Source: Prevotella sp. UBA746
GTDB taxonomy: Bacteria; Bacteroidota; Bacteroidia; Bacteroidales; Bacteroidaceae
Reading direction: 5' to 3'
Assembly: GCA_002298545.1 (NCBI GenBank)
Contig: DBKQ01000047.1
Coordinates: forward strand, 1-31,305
Length of the DNA: 31,305 nt
Shown piece by piece: positions 1-7,739 of the stretch (within the stretch, counting starts at the first letter, position 1; every line of letters starts with the position of its first letter). The notes beneath the pieces are model-generated. The model saw only the letters and a list, made by a program, of their open reading frames with translations, made no database searches and was not told the DNA's origin. A program made the translations under genes and the position numbers.

Positions 1-1054
1 CGTTAGCAGTTACATTCTTTAAAGTGCTTAATTCGTTGATATTCAAGCAGCAAAAGATTTTGTTGTGACTCCCAGAATGAAAAGTTATCTCTTTCTTTAT
101 GCCCGCCCTGAGCACCCACCGCTTGATCGTGCCGTTTGTGCATGATGTGCTGTGAATGTCTGTGAATACGGGTTCGTTCGGCTTGCCACGCTCGCCCATA
201 AGTTCAGCCGCCTGAGGCGTGATGTCGAGGTATTCTTGACCGCCCGTTTTCTTCTGCCTGAATATGATGCGGGTAAAACCTGACTGTTCTTGAACCTCGC
301 CCCATGTCATTTTCAAGATGTCTGAACGCCTGAGACCTGTCAGACAGGAGAAGAGAAAAGCCCGTTTGATTTGAGGATATTCACATTCAGTTTCGGCAAG
401 CCGTCTCACTTCATCTATTGTAAGGTACATGCGCGTGCCTTCCTCCGCCTTGAAATTCTCAACGCCACGCATTGGGTTGTGCTGAATTATCCTATCCTCA
501 AAAGCCTGATTAAGGCAAGCCCTCAACTTATTGAAATAACTCAGTTTTGAGTTTCTTGAAAGTTTGTGGTCTTTGATACGGTCTCGGTAGTCATTGCCCC
601 ACGCACACGCATCTTTCTCCAAATAATCTTTGAAGCCCTGAACCCACTCAGGCGTGATTTCAGCGAAAGTGATTTTTCGGTTCGGCTCATATTTTTCAAG
701 GTGTTTCAGACAGGAACGCCAGTTGCCCCAATTCGATTTGTTGTCAGGGGCGAGAAAACGCTTCTCACATAACTTTTCATAATAGTTGAAGAACAGCGTG
801 TCCTCGGCGTAATCACTCTTGAAGCCGAACTCCCCGTTTCTGAGTTCGACAACACGCTTCGCCCTGATAGCCTCGGCAAGCTGCATTGTGTCTTTGTTCT
901 TCTTCTTGTCTTCACGGGTTTTCTCAGGAACGAGGTAAAGGCGCAGATACTCATAAGACCTTTTCCCGTTCAGATAAATGTCAAGATAGAGAGAGAACAA
1001 GCCGTTGGGCGTTTTTCTCTTTCTGAGCCTGATAGGTTCTTTTGAATTTTCCAT
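1..1054 (-). CDS. Tyrosine recombinase / site-specific integrase, partial, 3' end divergent
   Basis: The minus-strand frame is open from the ATG at 1054 to the window edge (351 codons, no stop). The N-terminus (MENSKEPIRLRKRKT, then LYLDIYLNGKRSYEYL) is the arm-binding type usual in Bacteroidetes element integrases. A core-binding SAM-like region follows, then the catalytic domain: box I reads TGLRRSDILKMTW (Arg near residue 241) and the beta-hairpin Lys lies in RQKKTGGQEYLDI. At residues 326-330 the expected HxxRH box reads HSGSH. From there (below about position 70) the translation no longer looks like an integrase, and the second Arg, the H/W and the Tyr nucleophile are not found. Either the gene is truncated or rearranged here, or the window edge is an assembly joint. 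It starts 215 bp beyond the mnmE stop on the same strand, which suggests an element integrated at the mnmE 3' end. Family assignment is solid; activity is doubtful. Confidence 0.85.
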   Translation of the reverse strand, partial: MENSKEPIRLRKRKTPNGLFSLYLDIYLNGKRSYEYLRLYLVPEKTREDKKKNKDTMQLAEAIRAKRVVELRNGEFGFKSDYAEDTLFFNYYEKLCEKRFLAPDNKSNWGNWRSCLKHLEKYEPNRKITFAEITPEWVQGFKDYLEKDACAWGNDYRDRIKDHKLSRNSKLSYFNKLRACLNQAFEDRIIQHNPMRGVENFKAEEGTRMYLTIDEVRRLAETECEYPQIKRAFLFSCLTGLRRSDILKMTWGEVQEQSGFTRIIFRQKKTGGQEYLDITPQAAELMGERGKPNEPVFTDIHSTSCTNGTIKRWVLRAGIKKEITFHSGSHNKIFCCLNINELSTLKNVTAN

Positions 1055-1094
1055 ACTCGTTGCTGTTATTTGTTTGTTGCTCTGTCTTGTTGCT

Positions 1095-1123
1095 TTTGTT
1101 GCTCTGAGATTGAGAGCAACAAA
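1095..1123. repeat. Perfect hairpin upstream of the integrase gene
   Basis: Arms TTTGTTGCTCT (1095-1105) and AGAGCAACAAA (1113-1123) are perfect inverted repeats with a 7-nt loop. They lie 41 bp upstream of the integrase ATG. The surrounding stretch (1070-1140) is rich in repeated TTGTTGCT / AGCAACAA units. It may be an operator or a recombinase arm site; the function is not shown. Confidence 0.6.
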
Positions 1124-1140
1124 GGAACAACAAAATAACG

Positions 1141-1241
1141 ATAAAACGGGTGTAATTATTGCGAAATAACCAAACTTTTTTCATAAATCACAAATTATTG
1201 ATTTATAAAGGCTTGTTTCTCAATAGTTACACCCGTTTTAT
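1141..1241. repeat. 26-bp inverted repeat pair between integrase and mnmE
   Basis: The left arm at 1141-1166 (core ATAAAACGGGTGTAA) and the right arm at 1216-1241 (core TTACACCCGTTTTAT) match at 24 of 26 positions in inverted orientation, around a 49-bp AT-rich spacer. Inside the spacer a smaller inverted pair, ATAAATCA and TGATTTAT, is nested. The position beside a tyrosine recombinase gene and the mnmE 3' end suggests recombinase binding sites of an attachment region, or a small invertible segment. No perfect Bacteroidetes promoter was seen in the spacer. Confidence 0.65.
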
Positions 1242-1269
1242 ACCTGAGTTGAATTGTTAAAATCGAAAC

Positions 1270-2718
1270 TTATTTCCCGATGCAAAAGTGGCTAAAGATA
1301 TTTCCAAGCACTTCATCAGTTTGAATCTCGCCACCTGTAATCTCGCCAAGATGATATAAACAACTACGGAGATCCTGACTAAGCAGATCTGTAGGTATAT
1401 CCATATGTAGACCGTCAATAACACGATTTATGTCGGAAAGAGCAGATTTGAGGGAAGACAAATGACGCAAATTGCTAACAACAACATTATTGCTGTAGTC
1501 TTGCATTTGAGATGAATATGATGCAAGTGCAGACCTTAGTTCATTAATACCTTCGCCTGTTTTTGCAGAAATCGCTATGATATCAGGATTACAGTCCTCT
1601 GAAGAAGCATCGGCAGTAGTCATACCCATAAAATCCGCCTCATTTATAAAGGGAACAAATTCAGAATACGAACTGACAATGTCAGTTTTGTTGAGAACAA
1701 AAAACACTTTCTTACCAGTACAAAGATGACCGACTTTTTGTGCAAGCTCAAGATATTGTTCCTTAGCCTTTGTAGCATCAATCAGAATAATTACAATCTC
1801 TGCTTGTTTGACTTTCTCAAGCGTACGTTCTATACCTATATTTTCAATTTTGTCTTGAGTTTCTCTTATTCCTGCAGTATCAATAAAACGGAAATTTATG
1901 CCAGAGATATTTATAGTATCTTCAATTACATCACGTGTCGTGCCATGAATATCGCTGACGATAGCACGTTCTTCCCCAACCAGCTTATTAAGGAGTGTAG
2001 ACTTACCAGCATTCGTCTCACCTATAATAGCAACAGGAATACCGTTTTTTATGGCATTGCCCAATTTGAAAGATTCAACAAGCTTATTTATTATCCTATA
2101 TATTTTACCGGCTATATCGTTAAGCTCACTTCGGTCGGCAAATTCCAGTTCTTCGTGATCGGAAAAATCAAGCTCCAATTCCATAAGTGAAGTCAAATGC
2201 AACAATTCATCCCTTAACTTCGCAAGCTCAGAACTAAAAGCTCCTCTCATCTGATTCATTGCAATACGATGGCTCGCTGCAGTATTGGATGCAATCAAGT
2301 CAGCAACCGCCTCAGCCTGCGACAAATCCATCTTGCCATTTAGAAAAGCCCTTTGCGTGTATTCCCCAGGTCCGGCAGCCCGACAGCCATTAGCAATCAG
2401 TAATTGCATCGTACGCTGCAGAATATAAGAAGAGCCATGACAAGAAATCTCAATAGAATCCTCACCAGTATAAGAATGTGGCGCCCGAAATATAGATACA
2501 AGAACTTCATCAACAATCTCGTTGTCGTTATTACCGTCAACAATAGTTCCAAATACGATGGTATAAGCATCGCGATCAAGAAGTTTTCTTTTATCTTTGC
2601 CCACAGGCAGAAATATCTTGTCAACAACTTCAATAGCCTTCGTTCCAGAAATTCTTATTATGCCCAATGCTCCTCCTGTTGCCGTTGCAATGGCACATAT
2701 TGTATCGCTTTCAATCAT
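1270..2718 (-). CDS. mnmE: tRNA uridine-5-carboxymethylaminomethyl(34) synthesis GTPase MnmE
   Basis: MnmE works with MnmG to modify U34 of tRNAs that read split codon boxes. It is a cytoplasmic dimer that binds a folate one-carbon donor. All parts are visible: the N-terminal folate-binding domain (starting MIESDTICAIATATGG), the helical domain, an inserted G domain with GETNAGKST (G1), GTTRD (G2), DTAG (G3), NKTD (G4) and SAK (G5), and the C-terminal FCIGK with its catalytic Cys. I chose the ATG at 2718. A frame extension to 2739 would start on TTG and overlap the likely -7 promoter box. The product is 482 aa, slightly long for the family because of an insert (about residues 365-385) between G4 and G5. 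The last codons form a known kind of integration target, and an integrase gene follows directly downstream. Confidence 0.97.
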   Translation of the reverse strand: MIESDTICAIATATGGALGIIRISGTKAIEVVDKIFLPVGKDKRKLLDRDAYTIVFGTIVDGNNDNEIVDEVLVSIFRAPHSYTGEDSIEISCHGSSYILQRTMQLLIANGCRAAGPGEYTQRAFLNGKMDLSQAEAVADLIASNTAASHRIAMNQMRGAFSSELAKLRDELLHLTSLMELELDFSDHEELEFADRSELNDIAGKIYRIINKLVESFKLGNAIKNGIPVAIIGETNAGKSTLLNKLVGEERAIVSDIHGTTRDVIEDTINISGINFRFIDTAGIRETQDKIENIGIERTLEKVKQAEIVIILIDATKAKEQYLELAQKVGHLCTGKKVFFVLNKTDIVSSYSEFVPFINEADFMGMTTADASSEDCNPDIIAISAKTGEGINELRSALASYSSQMQDYSNNVVVSNLRHLSSLKSALSDINRVIDGLHMDIPTDLLSQDLRSCLYHLGEITGGEIQTDEVLGNIFSHFCIGK

Positions 2719-2736
2719 TTTTTCTTGTTTTATCTG

Positions 2737-2770
2737 CAAATGTACGTTTTTTTATTTAAATTTGCACAAA
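2737..2770 (-). promoter_or_regulatory. Candidate mnmE promoter, facing a plus-strand -7 box
   Basis: On the minus strand, TACATTTG (2737-2744) matches the Bacteroidetes -7 box TAnnTTTG. TTTG (2767-2770) lies 22 nt upstream, close to the usual 19-21. On the plus strand, TAAATTTG at 2757-2764 also fits a -7 box and could serve the gene starting at 2853, but no good plus-strand -33 box is visible. The two signals interlock in the divergent intergenic region. Confidence 0.55.
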
Positions 2771-2852
2771 AATATATGTAGCAAGACATGACAATAACAA
2801 AAAATAACGTCATTAAAAGAGAAATATCAACTATAAAGGATTAATATCAGAA

Positions 2853-3938
2853 GTGAAATTACATATTTTCAATCCAGAACATGACATAGCACTTGCTTAT
2901 AACAAGCCGCATATAAGTGTCCCCCATGCCGCACAGGAGCTCAGAATGAATTTGGGATTTCTCCCGTCACTTTGGGCTGATGACGGCGATTGTGTATTGG
3001 TAGATGACATAAAATACGCATTAAAGGCATCTAATCCATTGAGAAACCTTATGAATGATGTTCTCTTCGTAGAAAAAGAGGACATAAAGAAACTTCCTAT
3101 TGACGGTGTACTTCCATGGGGATGGGATAAAAGAATTAGAGCCGAACTATCAGAGAATGGAGTAGGGGAGAATCTGCTTCCCGATGCCAACATGCTTGAT
3201 GTTATCAGAGAGCTTTCAGGAAGGTGTCATACCGTAGCACTTCTTAAAGGACTGCGCAACGGAATAGAAAACGTAACGTGCGGAGAATCCTTTGTATGTA
3301 GCTCAAACGAAGAAATAGAAAATTTGTTGCGCAGCTATCGGGCTATAGTAATTAAAGCCCCTTGGAGTTCATCAGGTAGGGGGATACGCTATGTTACAGG
3401 CAAGTATGATGAGGCAAAAAGCTCGTGGGCAAAAAAAACAATCATGCACCAAGGATATATAATGGCAGAGCCATATTATAATAAAGTGTGTGATTTTGCA
3501 CTTGAGTTTGTTGCCAATACCGATGGCAGAGTAGAATATCGCGGACTTTCGGTATTTCATACACTTAACGGAAAGTATACCGGAAACATTATATCCAGCG
3601 AAGAAGACAAGCGTTTCCGTCTGGCAAGATACGTTGACATAGACTTGCTTGATATTATAACTCACCGGTTAGAGAAAAGTCTATCAGAGATTCTCAACGG
3701 GAAATATGTAGGCAGACTTGGAGTAGACATGATGGCTGTAGCCGACATGCCCTCGGGAAAATTGTTGCTTCATCCATGTGTGGAAATAAATCTCCGTAGC
3801 ACAATGGGACATGTAGCATTGGAACTTTCAGCCAAGCGAATGGAATTTGCCAGTATGATGAGTATTTCGCATGAAGTAAACTATCAGTTGAAAATCAACA
3901 GAATAGAAGGAAAATTCGTAAATGTTATTTTCAGATAG
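2853..3938 (+). CDS. Conserved Bacteroidetes protein with ATP-grasp-like core
   Basis: This is a 361-aa soluble protein with no signal peptide. It begins MKLHIFNPEHDIALA, a start I associate with a conserved but uncharacterised Bacteroidetes family. Residues 168-180 (KAPWSSSGRGIRY) look like the nucleotide-binding Lys and Gly-rich loop of ATP-grasp enzymes. Residues 310-319 (VEINLRSTMG) resemble the metal-binding E-x-N segment near the end of the fold. An ATP-dependent ligase activity would follow from the fold, but the substrate is unknown. The start is GTG, preceded by AAAGGA 12 nt upstream. It is divergent from mnmE and 42 bp upstream of the GH43 gene on the same strand, so the two may be co-transcribed. 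Confidence 0.75.
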   Translation: MKLHIFNPEHDIALAYNKPHISVPHAAQELRMNLGFLPSLWADDGDCVLVDDIKYALKASNPLRNLMNDVLFVEKEDIKKLPIDGVLPWGWDKRIRAELSENGVGENLLPDANMLDVIRELSGRCHTVALLKGLRNGIENVTCGESFVCSSNEEIENLLRSYRAIVIKAPWSSSGRGIRYVTGKYDEAKSSWAKKTIMHQGYIMAEPYYNKVCDFALEFVANTDGRVEYRGLSVFHTLNGKYTGNIISSEEDKRFRLARYVDIDLLDIITHRLEKSLSEILNGKYVGRLGVDMMAVADMPSGKLLLHPCVEINLRSTMGHVALELSAKRMEFASMMSISHEVNYQLKINRIEGKFVNVIFR

Positions 3939-3980
3939 GCGGAAGTCTATAAAATAAACAAAACTACTAAATATAAATAT

Positions 3981-5627
3981 ATGAAGAAAAAATTATTATT
4001 GGCGACTATGTTGTCTTTGCCGCTATTGGCGACAGCACAGTATCGGTCGCAAGTATGGTGTCCGGACAATGGTAACGGGACATATACGAACCCTGTGATA
4101 AATGCAGATTACAGTGATCCTGACGCTTGTGCTGTGGGCGAAGATTATTACCTTACAGCAAGTTCGTTCAACTGCATTCCCGGTCTTCCAATTCTCCATT
4201 CTAAAGACATGGTAAATTGGGAGATTATCGGACATGCCGTGAAGGAGCTTGAACCAAAAGATGTCTTCAGTAAGCCATCTCATGGCAATGGTATTTGGGC
4301 GCCGTCTATCCGCTATCACAATGGGGAATTCTACATTTACTGGGGTGATCCAGACTATGGTGTGTTTATGGTTAAGTCAAAGGATCCTGCAGGAGAATGG
4401 TCAAAGCCACTTTGTGTAATCCCCGGAAAGGGAATTATTGATACCACTCCGTTGTGGGATGAAGACGGACGTTGTTATCTTGTGAATGCATTTGCCAACA
4501 GTCGTTCACGCTTTGCTTCAATTATTTGCGTAAGAGAATTGTCTGCCGACGGAACAAAAGCTATCGGAGATCCTGTAATCATATATGACGGCAACGGAAA
4601 AGAGAGCCGCACATGTGAAGGTCCTAAGATTTACAAGCGTGACGGATGGTATTGGGTAATGTTTCCTGCCGGCGGAGTTCCAACAGGATTTCAGGTTGCC
4701 ATGCGCTCAAAGAATATTTACGGTCCATACGAGAGTAAGGTTGTTTTGGCACAAGGAAAGACAAAAATAAACGGTCCTCATCAGGGAGCATGGGTTCATA
4801 CCAAATTTGGCGAGGATTGGTTCCTTCATTTCCAGGATAAAGAAGCATATGGACGAGTTGTACATTTACAACCTGTAACATGGAAAGACAATTGGCCAGT
4901 AATGGGAATAGACAAAGACGGCGACTATTGTGGCGAGCCAGTTACTACCTATCGCAAGCCTAAGACTTCCGGTAAGGTGCAGATTGAAAATCCAGTAGAG
5001 ACAGACGAATTCAATTCTCCGAAATTGGGACTTCAATGGCAATGGCATGCAAATTACGATCAGACTTTCGGTATGCCAACAGCATTCGGAACCATGCGTA
5101 TATATACCCATAAGTTGTCTGAGAACGCACCAAGTCTTTGGGAAGTTCCTAATCTTCTTCTTCAGAAGACGCCGGCTGATAAATTCACGGCTACTGCAAA
5201 ACTTCGCTTTACATCAAAGGATCAGAACCAGAGCGGAGGAATTATAATGCAGGGACTTGACTATTCTGCACTTGTTGTAAAAAGGGTAGGCGAGAGCTTC
5301 CAACTTCAGCAGCTCACGTGTAAAAGTGCAGACAAGGGTAAAACACAGACTGTAGATGTGCTTGCAACTCTTCAGCCAACGGAGATAGACAAAATAGACT
5401 ATCAGCCGGGTACCCATATAGACATTTATATGCGCATGAATGTAAATGACAGTAAATGTCAATTTTCATACAGTCTCGACGGCAAAAAATTTACAAAGGT
5501 CGGTAAATTATTTACAATGCGCGAAGGCAAGTGGATTGGAGCCAAGATAGGTTTTGCAGCTTTCGAGCCTGCAGGCAAGACAAATCGCGGTTGGATAGAT
5601 GCCGACTGGTTTAGAGTTACAAAATAA
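3981..5627 (+). CDS. Secreted glycoside hydrolase family 43 (beta-xylosidase / alpha-L-arabinofuranosidase type)
   Basis: A 548-aa exported enzyme with signal peptide residues 1-20 (ending LLATAQ). Residues 35-340 form the five-bladed GH43 propeller. The likely general base is D46 in YSDPDA, the pKa modulator D154 in GIIDTTPLWD, and the general acid E213 in RTCEGPKIY. Residues about 340-548 form a C-terminal beta-sandwich as in the two-domain GH43 enzymes that remove xylose or arabinose from plant xylan side chains. No lipobox is present, so it is probably periplasmic or secreted. There is no susC/susD pair beside it, so it is not part of a visible polysaccharide utilisation locus. The fold and family are clear; the exact substrate is inferred. 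Confidence 0.93.
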   Translation: MKKKLLLATMLSLPLLATAQYRSQVWCPDNGNGTYTNPVINADYSDPDACAVGEDYYLTASSFNCIPGLPILHSKDMVNWEIIGHAVKELEPKDVFSKPSHGNGIWAPSIRYHNGEFYIYWGDPDYGVFMVKSKDPAGEWSKPLCVIPGKGIIDTTPLWDEDGRCYLVNAFANSRSRFASIICVRELSADGTKAIGDPVIIYDGNGKESRTCEGPKIYKRDGWYWVMFPAGGVPTGFQVAMRSKNIYGPYESKVVLAQGKTKINGPHQGAWVHTKFGEDWFLHFQDKEAYGRVVHLQPVTWKDNWPVMGIDKDGDYCGEPVTTYRKPKTSGKVQIENPVETDEFNSPKLGLQWQWHANYDQTFGMPTAFGTMRIYTHKLSENAPSLWEVPNLLLQKTPADKFTATAKLRFTSKDQNQSGGIIMQGLDYSALVVKRVGESFQLQQLTCKSADKGKTQTVDVLATLQPTEIDKIDYQPGTHIDIYMRMNVNDSKCQFSYSLDGKKFTKVGKLFTMREGKWIGAKIGFAAFEPAGKTNRGWIDADWFRVTK

Positions 5628-5672
5628 GCATATTCTTCTTTTTCAGATCGTCAGAAGAAGAGTACACATAAA

Positions 5673-5715
5673 AAACGGAGATATGGGCAATATGCTCTAT
5701 CTCCGTTTCTTTTTA
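5673..5715. terminator. Bidirectional intrinsic terminator between GH43 and mltG
   Basis: AAACGGAGATA (5673-5683) pairs perfectly with TATCTCCGTTT (5698-5708). A T-rich run follows on the plus side and an A-run precedes on the left, which becomes a U-run on the minus strand. It sits in the 94-bp gap between two convergent genes and can stop transcription from both. Confidence 0.85.
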
Positions 5716-5721
5716 TCATTG

Positions 5722-6756
5722 TTAGTTAATACCTCTCTCATTAAGAGCCTTAGAATATTTTGCCGCATTCTGTTTATGTTCCTCATACGTGCGTGCAAAA
5801 TTGTGTGTTCCACTAAAGTCCTCCTTTGCACACATATAGAGATAATCATGATGTACATAGTTAAGTACTGCGTCAATACCCTTTACCGATGGTATTCGAA
5901 TAGGTCCAGGCGGCAGTCCGATATTTTTGTACGTATTATAAGGACTGTTTGTAGACAACATGTTATGATAGATTCTTTTAAGTTCAAACTGCTTCAAGGC
6001 AAATTTCACCGTAGGGTCAGCCTGTAGCGGCATACCAGCTTTAAGTCTGTTGTAATACATACCGGCAATCATAGGCTTTTCACCGTCATTTGCCGTTTCT
6101 TCATCAACAATACTTGCCAGAGTCATAACCTCATTTGTAGAAAGTCCCATAGCCTTAGCCTTGTTCTTGCGCTCAAAAGTCCAGAATTTCTTGCTCTCTT
6201 CACTCATCTTGTCAAGGAATTTATCAACAGAAGTATTCCAATAAAGATCATAAGTGTTAGGAATAAACATACAGCAGAAATTTTCCTTGTCAAATCCATA
6301 TTTTCTGCATACAGAATCACTCTCAAGAGCATTCAGCAAATCAGTCTCGCTAAACATCATTTTCTTTGCGACAGCCTCAGCAAGTTTATCCATAGTACGC
6401 ACCGATGGAATAGTAAGACTTACAGGTGCCTGCATTCCACTTCTTAGTTTTCTGAAAACGACAAATGCACCATTGCCAGGTTTAATCTCATACCTACCCG
6501 GTTTTATTCTCTCTCCATACGAAGAATGACGCGTTAGCGTACGGAATCCGACCATAGCATGACTGTTTGAAATCTCCGAAAGCTTATAGGTAACGGAATC
6601 CAAATTGTCATCATTGTCGATATAAACATACTGAGTGGAAGGTTTCACCAGCATAGATGAGAAAAAGAAATAATACACCATTCCAACAATCACTACAGCA
6701 CATGCTACAGCAAGCGACAAATACCTACGTCTTAAAAACAAATCTTTATTCATCAT
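5722..6756 (-). CDS. mltG: Endolytic transglycosylase MltG (YceG family)
   Basis: MltG cuts nascent peptidoglycan strands inside the chain and sets glycan length. It sits in the inner membrane with its catalytic domain in the periplasm. A short basic N-terminus (LFLRRRY) is followed by a membrane helix at about residues 12-33, then the YceG domain. The signature segment SIVDEETAND holds the catalytic Glu, and MYYNRL followed by MPLQADPTVKFAL matches the conserved end of the active site. I chose the ATG at 6756 (the next codon, 6753, is also ATG). An in-frame extension to 6798 would begin on GTG and add an unlikely hydrophobic leader. The upstream phosphorylase gene ends 70 bp away, so co-transcription is possible. 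Confidence 0.95.
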   Translation of the reverse strand: MMNKDLFLRRRYLSLAVACAVVIVGMVYYFFFSSMLVKPSTQYVYIDNDDNLDSVTYKLSEISNSHAMVGFRTLTRHSSYGERIKPGRYEIKPGNGAFVVFRKLRSGMQAPVSLTIPSVRTMDKLAEAVAKKMMFSETDLLNALESDSVCRKYGFDKENFCCMFIPNTYDLYWNTSVDKFLDKMSEESKKFWTFERKNKAKAMGLSTNEVMTLASIVDEETANDGEKPMIAGMYYNRLKAGMPLQADPTVKFALKQFELKRIYHNMLSTNSPYNTYKNIGLPPGPIRIPSVKGIDAVLNYVHHDYLYMCAKEDFSGTHNFARTYEEHKQNAAKYSKALNERGIN

Positions 6757-6826
6757 CAAAATAATTTTGCAGAGCGTTCTGAAAATAATCCAGCCCACTC
6801 TGCATATCCTAAAATTGTTATATTAA

Positions 6827-7705
6827 TCAAATTCTTTCCAATACAATCTTTATCAAATCATCAATATGATTTTTATATCCAGTATCAGCCTTCTGTGCCA
6901 CTCTGTTGGCTATTACCATACAACAGGTTGTTGCTTTGTGTCCCATCAGTTTCGAGAGTCCGGCAAGCGCAGAGCTTTCCATTTCGAAATTGGTAATCTT
7001 CATGCCATTATATTCAAAGCTTTCAATCTTCTCATTCTGGTTTGGGTCAGCAAGTGGTATGCGTAACCGTCTGCCTTGCGGTCCGAAGAATCCTCCACAT
7101 GCTATAGTAACACCTCTCACCATATCACCGGCGGCAATTCTATCAACAAGTTCTTCATCAGCTTTAATCACATAAGGAGCAGGTGCACACATATTTCCCG
7201 ACCATCCCATATGATTAAGGAAAGCCCTCTCCATAGGCAAGTCACACACAGCATTCCTTCCGGCATAGAAATTCAGCAATCCATCGAATCCAATAGACAT
7301 CCGTGAGCATACGAATGTACCAGTTGGTGTGAATTCCTGCAGTCCTCCACATGTTCCTATCCTTACCATCGTAAGCTGTCGGAAATTATCCTTTTCCTCT
7401 CTCGTATTAAAGTCAATATTTGCCAAAGCATCAAGTTCGTTGACAACAATATCCACATTGTCGCAACCGATACCCGTAGAGACAACAGTAATCCTTTTTC
7501 CTTTATACGAACCAGTAATTGTATGGAATTCACGACTTTCTATATCACACTCTCTTGAATCAAAATGTGAAGCTACAAGTTCCACACGCCCCGGATCACC
7601 GACAAGAATAACCTTATCAGCCAGATATTCAGGTTTTACATGCAAATGGAACACACTGCCGTCACTATTGATAATCAATTCCGATTCCGCAAAATACCTT
7701 TTCAT
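6827..7705 (-). CDS. Nucleoside phosphorylase (uridine phosphorylase type)
   Basis: A 292-aa cytoplasmic enzyme of the PNP_UDP_1 family. It splits nucleosides with phosphate to give base and ribose-1-phosphate. GDPGR (residues 36-40) is the phosphate-binding turn, RIGTCGGLQ is the central strand-loop with the conserved Arg, and FEMESSALAG carries the Glu-Met-Glu that binds ribose. Length and motifs fit the uridine phosphorylase branch better than trimeric purine phosphorylase, but base preference cannot be read with certainty. It may be transcribed with mltG downstream. Confidence 0.9.
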   Translation of the reverse strand: MKRYFAESELIINSDGSVFHLHVKPEYLADKVILVGDPGRVELVASHFDSRECDIESREFHTITGSYKGKRITVVSTGIGCDNVDIVVNELDALANIDFNTREEKDNFRQLTMVRIGTCGGLQEFTPTGTFVCSRMSIGFDGLLNFYAGRNAVCDLPMERAFLNHMGWSGNMCAPAPYVIKADEELVDRIAAGDMVRGVTIACGGFFGPQGRRLRIPLADPNQNEKIESFEYNGMKITNFEMESSALAGLSKLMGHKATTCCMVIANRVAQKADTGYKNHIDDLIKIVLERI

Positions 7706-7739
7706 AATATAAATGTTATAGATTAAACAATATGCAAAT

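Noticed and set aside
47..60. GCAAAAG match between the integrase break region and the mnmE 3' end as a possible attachment repeat
   Set aside because: Only seven bases shared, too short to distinguish from chance.
981..1184. Minus-strand ORF with a lipoprotein-like start (IVILLFLCCSQSQ)
   Set aside because: It overlaps the integrase start in another frame and covers the repeat-rich leader; its Gln/Asn/Ser-rich tail comes from the AGCAACAA repeats.
5599..6027. Plus-strand 142-aa ORF
   Set aside because: Antisense to mltG and crossing the terminator; hydrophobic composition comes from the opposite strand.
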